From the NCBI RefSeq assembly GCF_019469185.1, contig NZ_CP048264.1:2690042-2754041 (forward strand): a DNA stretch of 64,000 nt, written 5' to 3'. How positions within the stretch are numbered: the stretch's first letter is position 1; every line of letters begins with the position of its first letter. The position numbers and the translations under genes are program-made. Below, in pieces: positions 17,928-26,400 of this stretch. The stretch is from Gilliamella sp. ESL0441 (GTDB lineage Bacteria; Pseudomonadota; Gammaproteobacteria; Enterobacterales; Orbaceae). The notes beneath the pieces are model-generated. The model made no database searches and was not told the DNA's origin. It saw only the letters and a program-made list of their open reading frames with translations.

Positions 17928-18533
17928 TTATAAAAAATGATTTATAGCATTCATTCTTTCCACATCTTCTTTTAAAACATTTTTTGCTGTATCACTCAAT
18001 ACTCCTGACGTTTTTTCTGCAAAATATTCAAGTAATCCAAATGTTTCTTTTGTGATAGATCCCTTGACCTCATGACCAACTAATACTCCTAAAGCATCAA
18101 TTAAAGACGGAGTCGGACTTAACTTTAATTCTTTAACGATCTTTTCTTCTGCTTTATCAGGGGTAATTCTATATAAAGCAATACAGGCTGCATAAATAAA
18201 ATCTATTGCGTCCACTTCTTCATGGATTTCTATGTGTGAATATCTTATTACATTAAGTAAACCCAAAATAATTAATTGCTTTTCTTCAGATGAAAATTTT
18301 CCATCTTTATATGCTCCCCATTCAGTTGAATTAAATTGTGGAGATTTTAAAAAAAATAATGCGCATAGTCCTACTAATATGTAGCCGATATCTTTTCTTT
18401 CTGGACATATATTAAAAATTTGCCTCAAGGACAAATTTGTCATATTCGCTAAGGAATGGAGAATAATATCGACTTCAGTAACTGCCCCAGGCTTTGAAAG
18501 ATCTATTTTTTTTAACTCATTAATCATAATCAA
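17928..18533 (-). CDS. putative immunity protein for the 18530-20383 toxin
   Basis: A 201-residue, apparently all-helical protein whose ATG overlaps the toxin stop by 4 bp. It starts MIMINELKKIDLSKPGAVTE and includes FNICPERKDIGYILVGLCAL and a long helical C-terminus (VLSDTAKNVLKEDVERM). One moderately hydrophobic helix is visible but no clear membrane topology. I do not recognise the family. Position directly after an orphan CdiA-CT is the evidence for an immunity role. A 24-codon open fragment further on (about 17833-17904, starting MAQVVWNEIAEPYVVQDKSY) may be the end of another lost immunity gene. Confidence 0.6.
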   Translation of the reverse strand: MIMINELKKIDLSKPGAVTEVDIILHSLANMTNLSLRQIFNICPERKDIGYILVGLCALFFLKSPQFNSTEWGAYKDGKFSSEEKQLIILGLLNVIRYSHIEIHEEVDAIDFIYAACIALYRITPDKAEEKIVKELKLSPTPSLIDALGVLVGHEVKGSITKETFGLLEYFAEKTSGVLSDTAKNVLKEDVERMNAINHFL

Positions 18534-20383
18534 TTGATAACCTCGCTAGTTGATTTACTTTTAATATTCATATTTGACAAATGTGATTCTAATTTCTTTA
18601 ATGAATCACTTGATTGTGCACGATAGCGACCTGACTGATTATTTATTAATAAAGTCCCATCTGAATTCATTTTTAGCTCTCCAGCACCTTTTACTGGCTC
18701 ACCACCGCTGAGTTGAGTATGTTTTACTCCTGTTCGTCCAGCGCTACCTCTAGGTGCTATTTGTATATTATTATTTGCATCTATAATATAAATATATACT
18801 TCTTCTTTATTTAGCTTTGTTATACTTGTTTTATCTAAAACAAATTGACCTGGTGCCGGGTCTATTTTATCTATTGAACGAGGCTTGACTAAAGGTAATT
18901 CCTCAAATGATCTATTCGTTCCCTTTCCAGCTGTTGGTGTCTTGACATTATGTATTTTTGCTGCCGATAAAGCACCAGCCATCTCAGCGAAAGCAAAAGA
19001 TAAATTACCCCAATAATTATTGAAAGCTCTATCCATATGCGCTTCTGCATCAGCTCTTGTTTTATTGGGATTATGACGTAGATATTCTGTTATTCTTTTT
19101 TCATAATTGAGGACGTCATAATCGATATCTCCTAATAGGTTTTTAATTTTTTGATATTCTTGGGGATATAAAAGCGCATCACTATAGTAAACTCCAGATT
19201 GACCATGCAAGCCCTCATATGAATACTTAGTTTTTAACGCTGGCACTATAACATTCATACATGCTTCATTACCAAGACTACCATTAAAACAATTATCAAT
19301 TATATCTTTATCTCTTTTATAATCAATCTGAACCAGTTCCATATACCGTTCGAATTCGGCTTCTGTTAATTCTACTGTTCTTGATTTATTTACAAGTTTT
19401 CTTTTTTCTTCAGCTTCCGGACTATGTAAATAGTTATTCTCAACCGCATTCTTGCCTGCTGCTATACCCGTGCTGACATCGCCCACATCACCACCTACAC
19501 TGGCTACAGCCAGTCCGATGGCAAGTTGGGCGAGGGCACTGATGTTTTCTTTTTCAGCTTCGGTTAAGTCCTTAACGTCTTTTCCATAGAGCTGCTTGCG
19601 TATGATATCCGCAGCCAGTTCTCCGGTTACGGCACCGGCACCGCCGGCTAGTCCTGAGTTACCTTGTAGTTCAGCTACCACGGCACCCAAAATCGCATGG
19701 GCAATAAGATTACCGGCTACATCATCGGTCTTCCAGTTTCCGTTTTCTTCCTTATGACCGGTATGCTTTTTGATTTGCTCCGCGACCCAAGGTGCACTTG
19801 CGCCAGCCAGTCCGCCCGTGATGTTGCCGGTGATAATGCCGGTCACTATCGATATCGCACTGTCTATCCCTTTGCTAACATCACTCCCCATTCCGCCCAG
19901 GTTTTTATTATTTTCTCTATTCGTTTTTAACTGCTCATCAACCGCAACGTAATAGAAGTAGTCTTTATTCTGATTATAATAATCATCAACAGTTTTATAT
20001 TTGGCTTTTTCTGCATCACTCAGCTTATTATAGGCCTTTTCCGCTTCCTGCTTTGATAACGCATCCTTATTTTTATCTACGTCATTTTGCGCCTGAATTC
20101 GGTCATACTTATTCATTACACTTTTTGCCTGCTGTGCAATGTCCTTGATAAGCTCGACCGTTTCTATTTTGTCTAACTCTTTTTGCTTATCAAATATCTG
20201 TTTCAACGGATTATTCGCGCTCTCCGTATCCCGGCTTAATTCATTGATATCCTGTTTTTGCTGCTCTTTATTGCGGATGATTAACTCGCCTTTTTCAACC
20301 GCCAATTTCGTCGTGCTTGAGTCACTATCACTGTTTTGATAAGCCGTTGTCGGTGCCATGCCCCCGGTAACGATACTAATCAA
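18530..20383 (-). CDS. orphan CdiA-CT module, toxin with INNQSGRYR motif
   Basis: The 617-residue frame begins MISIVTGGMAPTTAYQNSDS, meeting CdiA homology at TAYQNSDSD, and follows it to VENN (19432-19443). The entry domain (YLHSPEAEEKRKLVNKSRTV ... NCFNGSLGNEACMNV) is related in style to that of CdiA itself, with paired cysteines. The toxin domain has YIYIIDANNNIQIAPRGSAG, GVKHTQLSGGEPVKGAGELK and LLINNQSGRYRAQS, a recurring CDI/Rhs C-terminus whose biochemistry I cannot name. There is no signal peptide or TPS domain, so it is an orphan. Immunity gene 17928-18533 overlaps its end. Confidence 0.7.
   Translation of the reverse strand: MISIVTGGMAPTTAYQNSDSDSSTTKLAVEKGELIIRNKEQQKQDINELSRDTESANNPLKQIFDKQKELDKIETVELIKDIAQQAKSVMNKYDRIQAQNDVDKNKDALSKQEAEKAYNKLSDAEKAKYKTVDDYYNQNKDYFYYVAVDEQLKTNRENNKNLGGMGSDVSKGIDSAISIVTGIITGNITGGLAGASAPWVAEQIKKHTGHKEENGNWKTDDVAGNLIAHAILGAVVAELQGNSGLAGGAGAVTGELAADIIRKQLYGKDVKDLTEAEKENISALAQLAIGLAVASVGGDVGDVSTGIAAGKNAVENNYLHSPEAEEKRKLVNKSRTVELTEAEFERYMELVQIDYKRDKDIIDNCFNGSLGNEACMNVIVPALKTKYSYEGLHGQSGVYYSDALLYPQEYQKIKNLLGDIDYDVLNYEKRITEYLRHNPNKTRADAEAHMDRAFNNYWGNLSFAFAEMAGALSAAKIHNVKTPTAGKGTNRSFEELPLVKPRSIDKIDPAPGQFVLDKTSITKLNKEEVYIYIIDANNNIQIAPRGSAGRTGVKHTQLSGGEPVKGAGELKMNSDGTLLINNQSGRYRAQSSDSLKKLESHLSNMNIKSKSTSEVIN
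19432..20347 (-). repeat. CdiA pretoxin repeat, copy 4
   Basis: Codes for TAYQNSDSDSST... through AVENN, nearly identical to 24572-25456. It is the 5' part of the orphan module 18530-20383 and includes the KHTGHKEENGNWKTDDVAG variant that the cdiA copy lacks. Confidence 0.85.
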
Positions 20384-20533
20384 GACTTGTCTTACTTTTG
20401 TTTAGTGGATATTAGATAAATGAAAAGCTTAGAATTAACTTAAGTTTGGAAGGAAGGTTTAAGAAAATATAATGAATAACGGCATAGATTAACGACGAAC
20501 TGCTAACCACAACAACTAATGACGCTAGTTATT

Positions 20534-20761
20534 ATGGTTAAAACACATTCTAAACTAAAATCAACCACAGACAAAACACCGGCACTACAACCCAATGAGC
20601 GATTCTATACCGTGGGTTACGTGCCACAAGGCACAAAACCCAACCGCAGACCAGAACTGACCATTAAGGGCAGATAGCTGGAGCAATTCGGCTTTTATGT
20701 AGGCTGCCCTGTTATCATTAAGATCGAGCAGGGCAAGTTAATTATTGAACTTGCTATATAG
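20534..20761 (+). pseudogene. SymE-like gene, copy E (single in-frame stop)
   Basis: This is the best-preserved copy: ATG 20534 to TAG 20759-20761 is 76 codons, reading MVKTHSKLKSTTDKTPALQP, ERFYTVGYVPQGTKPNRRPE, LTIKGR-stop-LEQFGFYVG and EQGKLIIELAI. The only defect is a TAG at 20675-20677 where the family has Trp. Copy C has the same change. A one-base reversion or suppression would restore a full SymE-like protein. It converges on the immunity gene 20811-21227. Confidence 0.8.
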
Positions 20762-20810
20762 TTCTAAAAAATAATAAAAGGTCCCCTACTGGTTAGGCGG
20801 GGGTTATTCA

Positions 20811-21227
20811 TTAGTAGATGGTTTCACACTGTATGCTAGATAGTTTTATATTTCTTAAAAAACCACTCATTCTATCTAGATACCAATTAAAATCTGGAAT
20901 ATCTTTCCCAGATAAATACTGACGATTTATTGACAATGACATAGATAAATAATTAGGGTAAATTAATAAATTACCTCCTGATTCATTATCATAAACCATC
21001 ACTATACCAATTTTATTCATAATATTATGAGAGTTTATAAACTCATCTAAATTGAACAGGTTCATGTCCATATTCAGCCAGTCATAATCATCAATATCAT
21101 TTGACGATAGATAAGTAACTATATTTTGATAATAAATATTCCAGCCATTATTTATTAGGCACTTTAATATCTCTTTAGGAGAATATTCTTGTGCAAAATT
21201 TATATCTATGCTGACTTGCATTCCCAT
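20811..21227 (-). CDS. putative immunity protein for the PD-(D/E)XK toxin
   Basis: This 138-residue protein starts MGMQVSIDINFAQEYSPKEI, 1 bp after the toxin stop (21229). It is acidic and cytoplasmic, with features such as YDWLNMDMNLFNLDEF and VYDNESGGNLLIYPNYLSMS. The family is not recognised. Its place immediately after a nuclease-type CdiA-CT, on the same strand and with almost no gap, makes an immunity role likely. A hairpin-like C-rich/G-rich pair at about 20775-20805 follows its stop. Confidence 0.6.
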   Translation of the reverse strand: MGMQVSIDINFAQEYSPKEILKCLINNGWNIYYQNIVTYLSSNDIDDYDWLNMDMNLFNLDEFINSHNIMNKIGIVMVYDNESGGNLLIYPNYLSMSLSINRQYLSGKDIPDFNWYLDRMSGFLRNIKLSSIQCETIY

Positions 21228-21228
21228 A

Positions 21229-21723
21229 TTAATATTCCTTAAACGGTATGTTTTTCGATGTTAACCAATCTTTAACATGCTGAGGGATAGGTGTGTTAGA
21301 ATGTACTTCAAAAGAAGTACCGTTTTGCTTGGCAATACTCGCATAAGATCCCACATCGGATTTGAATTTCTCAAATCCTTTACTACCTGCCTGAGCATGG
21401 TCTTGCCAATAGCGTCCTGATTTAGCCTCATACCAGATTGAATTATTTGGACCATAAGCGCCATCAAACTCTCGTCCTTTAAATGTAAAGCTACCTTTAC
21501 CACCTAAAGTTTGATTCAAATAATTTTCAAAATCCTTACCGACAAGTCCTTGAGCACTATTCGTCCCCTTTCCAGCATTAATCTCTTGTTCTTTTTTTAC
21601 ATGCTCACCAAATTTGCTACTTTCGTTGGCTTTCTGATTGGTAGCCTGATTATCCCGTATTTTATCCTTAGTCTCTTTATAATTTCCACCACCTTGTTCA
21701 ACATTTCCTTTGCCGTGTTGCAT
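21229..21723 (-). CDS. orphan CDI toxin, PD-(D/E)XK (REase-fold) nuclease type
   Basis: The first 54 residues copy the second linker of CdiA (KGNVEQGGGNYKETKDKIRD ... KKEQEINAGKGT). The toxin domain follows, with Glu66, Asp87 in REFDGAYG and Glu99-x-Lys101 in WYEAKSGRYW, the catalytic pattern of restriction-endonuclease-fold toxins (Tox-REase type). It would cut nucleic acid in a target cell. The frame is open further left to about 21884 and contains a divergent pretoxin tail (LSQLAVGLAIVASGGDTGDA) joined at TGK to the linker, skipping VENN. It lacks any secretion part. It is a chimeric orphan, paired with immunity gene 20811-21227. Confidence 0.75.
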   Translation of the reverse strand: MQHGKGNVEQGGGNYKETKDKIRDNQATNQKANESSKFGEHVKKEQEINAGKGTNSAQGLVGKDFENYLNQTLGGKGSFTFKGREFDGAYGPNNSIWYEAKSGRYWQDHAQAGSKGFEKFKSDVGSYASIAKQNGTSFEVHSNTPIPQHVKDWLTSKNIPFKEY

Positions 21724-21925
21724 TTCTAAGGCTGTTTTATCTAATGGTTTGTTAGCACCCGTACACTTTCCGGTAGCAATCGCCGTACCGGCATCGCCTG
21801 TATCACCACCACTGGCGACAATTGCTAGACCAACTGCCAGTTGCGAGAGAGTGCTGATGTTTTCTTTTTGGATTTCAGTGAGTTTTTAATTTTAAAGGAG
21901 ATTATGACAAATATCACAACATCCT

Positions 21926-22174
21926 TTATTTACCAAAAATTTTTACTCCCAAGCGACGGCATTCTAGATACCACATTCCTACCCCAGTAAGAATACCAAG
22001 GGGAGCTAATTTGCAAGCATTGTAGATATCATTAACATCAATAATAAATTCTTTTGTTTGTAAATAAGTAATATATGAAAATATTAAACTTATTATTACA
22101 ACAAAAAGGAATAAAGATACCGACATTACGGTACAGACAAACAATAATGCTTTATATTTTTTATTTATTTTCAT
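21926..22174 (-). CDS. small membrane protein, likely immunity to a membrane-acting toxin
   Basis: The 82-residue protein has a basic start (MKINKKYK), a strong hydrophobic segment (ALLFVCTVMSVSLFLFVVII) running into a second, and a third shorter one (APLGILTGVGMWYL). Its start overlaps the preceding toxin fragment by 14 bp (22161-22174). Membrane immunity proteins usually protect against pore-forming or ionophore CDI toxins, which fits the glycine-rich upstream fragment. The family is not recognised. It would sit in the inner membrane. Confidence 0.6.
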   Translation of the reverse strand: MKINKKYKALLFVCTVMSVSLFLFVVIISLIFSYITYLQTKEFIIDVNDIYNACKLAPLGILTGVGMWYLECRRLGVKIFGK

Positions 22175-22343
22175 GATTAAACGATTTTATTTGTTGTTCC
22201 ATTTTCTTATTAATCCATTCGCTAGTAGATGAATTAAAAAGATTTCCACCGATAGCTGGATAAGGTGATTCAACAAAATGCCCTGTTATACCTAAAACCC
22301 CTTTATTTGTTTCATGGATATATTTATTTGCTACTGGATTCAT
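22161..22343 (-). pseudogene. C-terminal fragment of a CdiA-CT, possibly membrane-acting
   Basis: The open frame extends from about 22450 and reads NPLIGGVIGAGSSSFGYGAG, KLVEKPLQSWMNPVANKYIH, then GHFVESPYPAIGGNLFNSST and a stop at 22161. The Gly/Ser-rich IGAGSSSFGYGAG stretch is typical of the ends of CDI toxins thought to act on membranes. The 5' side is cut where the repeated symE leader begins (22454), so it has no start, linker or VENN. It overlaps the small membrane protein gene 21926-22174, its likely former immunity partner. Confidence 0.55.
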
Positions 22344-22453
22344 CCAAGATTGTAATGGTTTTTCTACTAATTTTCCTGCGCCATATCCAAAAGATGATGA
22401 GCCTGCACCGATTACCCCACCAATTAAAGGATTTTCATCATTTTGTTACCGGA

Positions 22454-22606
22454 AGAAGATAAAATCATGATTAAGATATTTTAGATGCTTTTTTTAGTAA
22501 GAAGTAGATTCAACTACTGGCTAACTAAAGCACTGAAGTAAAACAATCAGTACAAACAATAACCAGCCACCACGGCTATCCACAACTAACGTCAAAGAAG
22601 TTAACT
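22454..22606 (+). repeat. conserved flank upstream of symE copy F
   Basis: Matches 15027-15188 with scattered substitutions. It marks the boundary between the 22161-22450 toxin fragment and the symE remnant next to the main cdi operon. Confidence 0.65.
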
Positions 22607-22767
22607 AAGGCTAAGACATATTCTAAGCTACAATCAACCACAGACAAGACGCCTACACAGCAAACCACTGAGCAATTTTATACCGTGGGTTACGTGCCAC
22701 AAGGCACAAAACCCAACCCCAATTCACCATTAAAGGCCGGTGGCTGGAACAGATAGGGTTTTATGAA
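22607..22767 (+). pseudogene. SymE-like gene, copy F (start lost, 3'-truncated)
   Basis: The frame resembles copy D: AKTYSKLQSTTDKTPTQQTT, QFYTVGYVPQGTKPNPN, then a shifted TIKGRWLEQIGFY. The initiator ATG is AAG here (22607-22609), and the gene ends at GFY where the 3' end of cdiI begins. The C-terminal GKLIIEL part is deleted. This copy directly abuts the active cdi operon. Confidence 0.75.
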
Positions 22768-22768
22768 A

Positions 22769-23461
22769 TTATGCTATATAATTTTTATATGCAATATTAC
22801 CTTTTTCACTACTATTAAAATAATTTTTAGAAAAATCATATTCTAAAAAATTAGAAGAAATATTATTTAGATCTAGCTGAGCAATATTTCTATTTTTTAT
22901 TTTTACAATTAATGCTTGGTATCTATTAATAATATCAACTTCATGATCTGTAATATAATCTTGAAAGTCTATTGTTTGAATTAAAATATCTGATTCTTCA
23001 AAAATAAAATTTAATCTACCTGAAAAAATAATTTTTAAATTGACTTCTTTGTTGAAATAATCAGCACTTTTTCCTGCTAACCAAATATATTTATCGCCTA
23101 TATTAAAATTAGAATCTACAGAATGAAAATATTCATTTTCTTCATCATTTATTTTCAAATATAAGTTTTTTTGCTTTTTTATAATTAATTTTGCTTTTCT
23201 AATCAAGACAACTAATATACTACTTAGATCACTTAAATCAATTTCATTTAAAGCTTTATTCAGGATAGTTTGAGGATTTTGTTTTATGATAGGTAAATAC
23301 CAAAAATCCTCACTCATATTAACTGCTATATTCTCCAATGTGACTTCAAAATCATCGGTGCTATTTTCTAAGTCAAACGATAAATAGTTTTCTATTCCTA
23401 TATCATTATCCAAGCATATGAACTTTTGATAACTATCTGTTATGTCTAATTTATATTTCAT
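22769..23461 (-). CDS. cdiI: CdiI immunity protein of the full cdi operon
   Basis: The 230-residue acidic protein lies 12 bp after cdiA on the same strand, the position of cdiI in cdiBAI operons. It starts MKYKLDITDSYQKFICLDND and has no signal peptide or membrane segments, so it should bind the toxin in the cytoplasm. No family is recognised; it is rich in Asp, Glu, Asn and Ile, as many CDI immunity proteins are. Immunity proteins are specific to their own toxin, so its sequence is not expected to match the other immunity genes here, and it does not. Confidence 0.7.
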   Translation of the reverse strand: MKYKLDITDSYQKFICLDNDIGIENYLSFDLENSTDDFEVTLENIAVNMSEDFWYLPIIKQNPQTILNKALNEIDLSDLSSILVVLIRKAKLIIKKQKNLYLKINDEENEYFHSVDSNFNIGDKYIWLAGKSADYFNKEVNLKIIFSGRLNFIFEESDILIQTIDFQDYITDHEVDIINRYQALIVKIKNRNIAQLDLNNISSNFLEYDFSKNYFNSSEKGNIAYKNYIA

Positions 23462-23473
23462 AATAAACCTTCA

Positions 23474-26400
23474 TTAATTTCTAATAAATTTATATTCAGT
23501 AATAGTAGGATTCTGTATTGGTTTACCGTTTGATTGTAAATAACCTTTACTTGGAATAATATTTTTTTCAACTAAAGTGAAACCTTTGCTCTTTGCAATT
23601 TTTTCTATATTATTTATCGACGGATTATTCCAACTACCTTTGACAATAATTGTTCCATTTTTATCTAAAACTCTTAATACCTCATCATTAAAAGGCTTAT
23701 ATTTATATGGATTTTCCATAATAATGACTTTTTGAGAACCTGTTGCAATATTTGACAAATCATTAGCATTGCCAGGATAAACATTTTTTCCCATAGGATA
23801 ATCAGGATGAGATATATTATAAGCGCCTTCAATCGGTTTATTTCCTGCACCGATATTTAATGTTCCTCCTTGTTCGGGTTTGTTTAAATATCCTCCAGTC
23901 CCCTTTCCAGAATTAATTTCTTGTTCTTTTTTTACATGGTCACCAAATTTGCTACTTTCGTTGGCTTTCTGATTGGTAGCCTGATTATCCAGTATTTTAT
24001 CCTTAGTCTCTTTATAATTTCCACCACCTTGCTCGACATTTCCTTTGCCGTGTTGCGTTTCTAAGGCTGTTTTATCTAATGGTTTGTTAGCACCCGTACT
24101 CTTTCCAGCATTAGCGTTATAACCCATCGATGCAGCTAAAGATTTCGATACAGAATCCGCTATTAAAGCCCAACTATATTCCTTTTTTACTTCAAGTAAA
24201 GGTCTACCACTTACTTTTGATATTGCTTCAATGTCTTTCCAATAACTTACTGAATCCTTGTCTAATCCTAATAATATATTATAAAGGTTATTCGAATCTT
24301 CCCTGTAAACATCACTATATCTTATAGTTCTTGCAGCTTCTTTGGCATATTCATTTTGTATTTGCCATGCTTCTTGTAGTAATCCTTGACAAGCTGAACT
24401 TGATATATTGCCTGCATAACAAGTTTCTAGCAAAACCAGATCACGTTTTTTATCCAATTTTTCAATGTACTCTAATTCTTTCTTTTCATCTTCCGTTAAC
24501 TCCTCACCTTTCCAGTTCGGTTTTATCCAAGATAACTCAGCTTTTCGTCTTGCTTCGGAAACTTTTAAATAATTATTCTCAACCGCATTCTTACCTGCTG
24601 CTATACCCGTGCTGACATCACCGACATCTCCTCCGGCACTGGCTATAGCAAGTCCGGTGGCAAGTTGGGCGAGGGCACTGATATTTTCTTTTTCAGCTTC
24701 GGTTAATTCCTTAACGTCTTTTCCATAGAGCTGCTTGCGTATGATATCCGCAGCAAGTTCTCCGGTTACGGCACCGGCACCGCCGGCAAGTCCTGAGTTG
24801 CCTTGTAGTTCAGCTACCACCGCACCCAAAATCGCATGAGAAATTAAACGGGCAGTTTCATTATCTCCTGTCTGGATTTTTATCTGCTCCGCTACCCAAG
24901 GTGCACTTGCGCCAGCCAGTCCGCCTGTGATGTTGCCGGTGATAATGCCGGTCACTATTGATATCGCACTGTCTATCCCTTTGCTAACATCACTCCCCAT
25001 TCCGCCCAGATTTTTATTATTTTCTCTATTCGTTTTTAACTGCTCATCAACCGCAACGTAATAGAAGTAGTCTTTATTCTGATTATAATAATCCTCAACA
25101 GTTTTATATTTGGCTTTTTCTGCATCACTCAGCTTATTATAGGCCTTTTCCGCTTCCAGCTTTGATAACGCATCCTTATTTTTATCTACTTCATTTTGCG
25201 CCTGAATTCGGTCATACTTATTCATTACACTTTTTGCCTGCTGTGCAATGTCTTTGATAAGCTCGACCGTTTCTATTTTGTCTAACTCTTTTTGCTTATC
25301 AAATATCTGTTTCAGCGGATTATTCGCACTCTCCGTATCCCGACTTAATTCATTGATATCCTGTTTTTGCTGCTCTTTATTGCGGATGACTAACTCGCCT
25401 TTTTCTACCGCCGATTTTGTCGTGCTTGAGTCACTATCACTGTTTTGATAAGCCGTCGGGACACCCGGACCTCCGGTTCCCCCACTCACCGAAACATGCG
25501 TCACTTTAAAGTCTGCCTTGTTTTTTATATCACTGAAGCTGATGGTGCCGGTATCAAGTTTGTTCTTACTTTTATCTTCCGCTTCCGACGCTATCACCGC
25601 ACCTTTTAAGTCAGTATTATTACCCACATAAATATCATAACCGCCTTTTCCGGCAAATATCCCCGACTGGTCTGTCACACTTGCCCATTTACTGTCTATA
25701 TTCGTTGCCGATATCGAACCATTGGCACTAAATCCTGTGCCTGCCGTGCCGCTGACCGAGGCACTGATTTTCTCGTAGTCGTAATCATCCGTATCTTGCA
25801 GTGACTGAATATTCAGGTTATTCCCGACATCCATCTTCACCGTATCGCCTTTCAACTGACCACCCACCACATTGACATCATTGCCCGTTTTGATATTCAG
25901 TTTGTTCTTGGCATCAATAACGCTTTCCGTCCATGCACTGCCATCAGCAACTTCCCGCTCCCGACTAAAATTACCGTTCGCTTTAAACCGCAGGCCACTT
26001 TCATCTCCGCCTACCTGGAATTGAATACCTGCCGCCGCACCATAACTTTTTTCATCCCGGTCACTGTGCTGCGTATTTACCGCACCAATCACATTCAAAT
26101 CACGATTTGCCGTCAGGTTAATATCATTGCCGGCTTTGATATCACTGCCTTTTAACGTGATATCACCCCCATTTTTATTCGCATCACCCGTAGCAACAAT
26201 ATTGATATTTTTACCCGCTGACACGCCGCTGCTAATCACATTATGTTGTTCCTGATTGACTACACGCTCAGTCCGTTGCGTTCCCACCATGGCACTGACG
26301 CCAATCGAGGCTTGACTTTGACCTTTATCGTTCTTCAGCTGTAAATTTTGTATCTCTTCTGTAACTGTTAAACCTGACTTTATCGATTGCAACGCCATTA

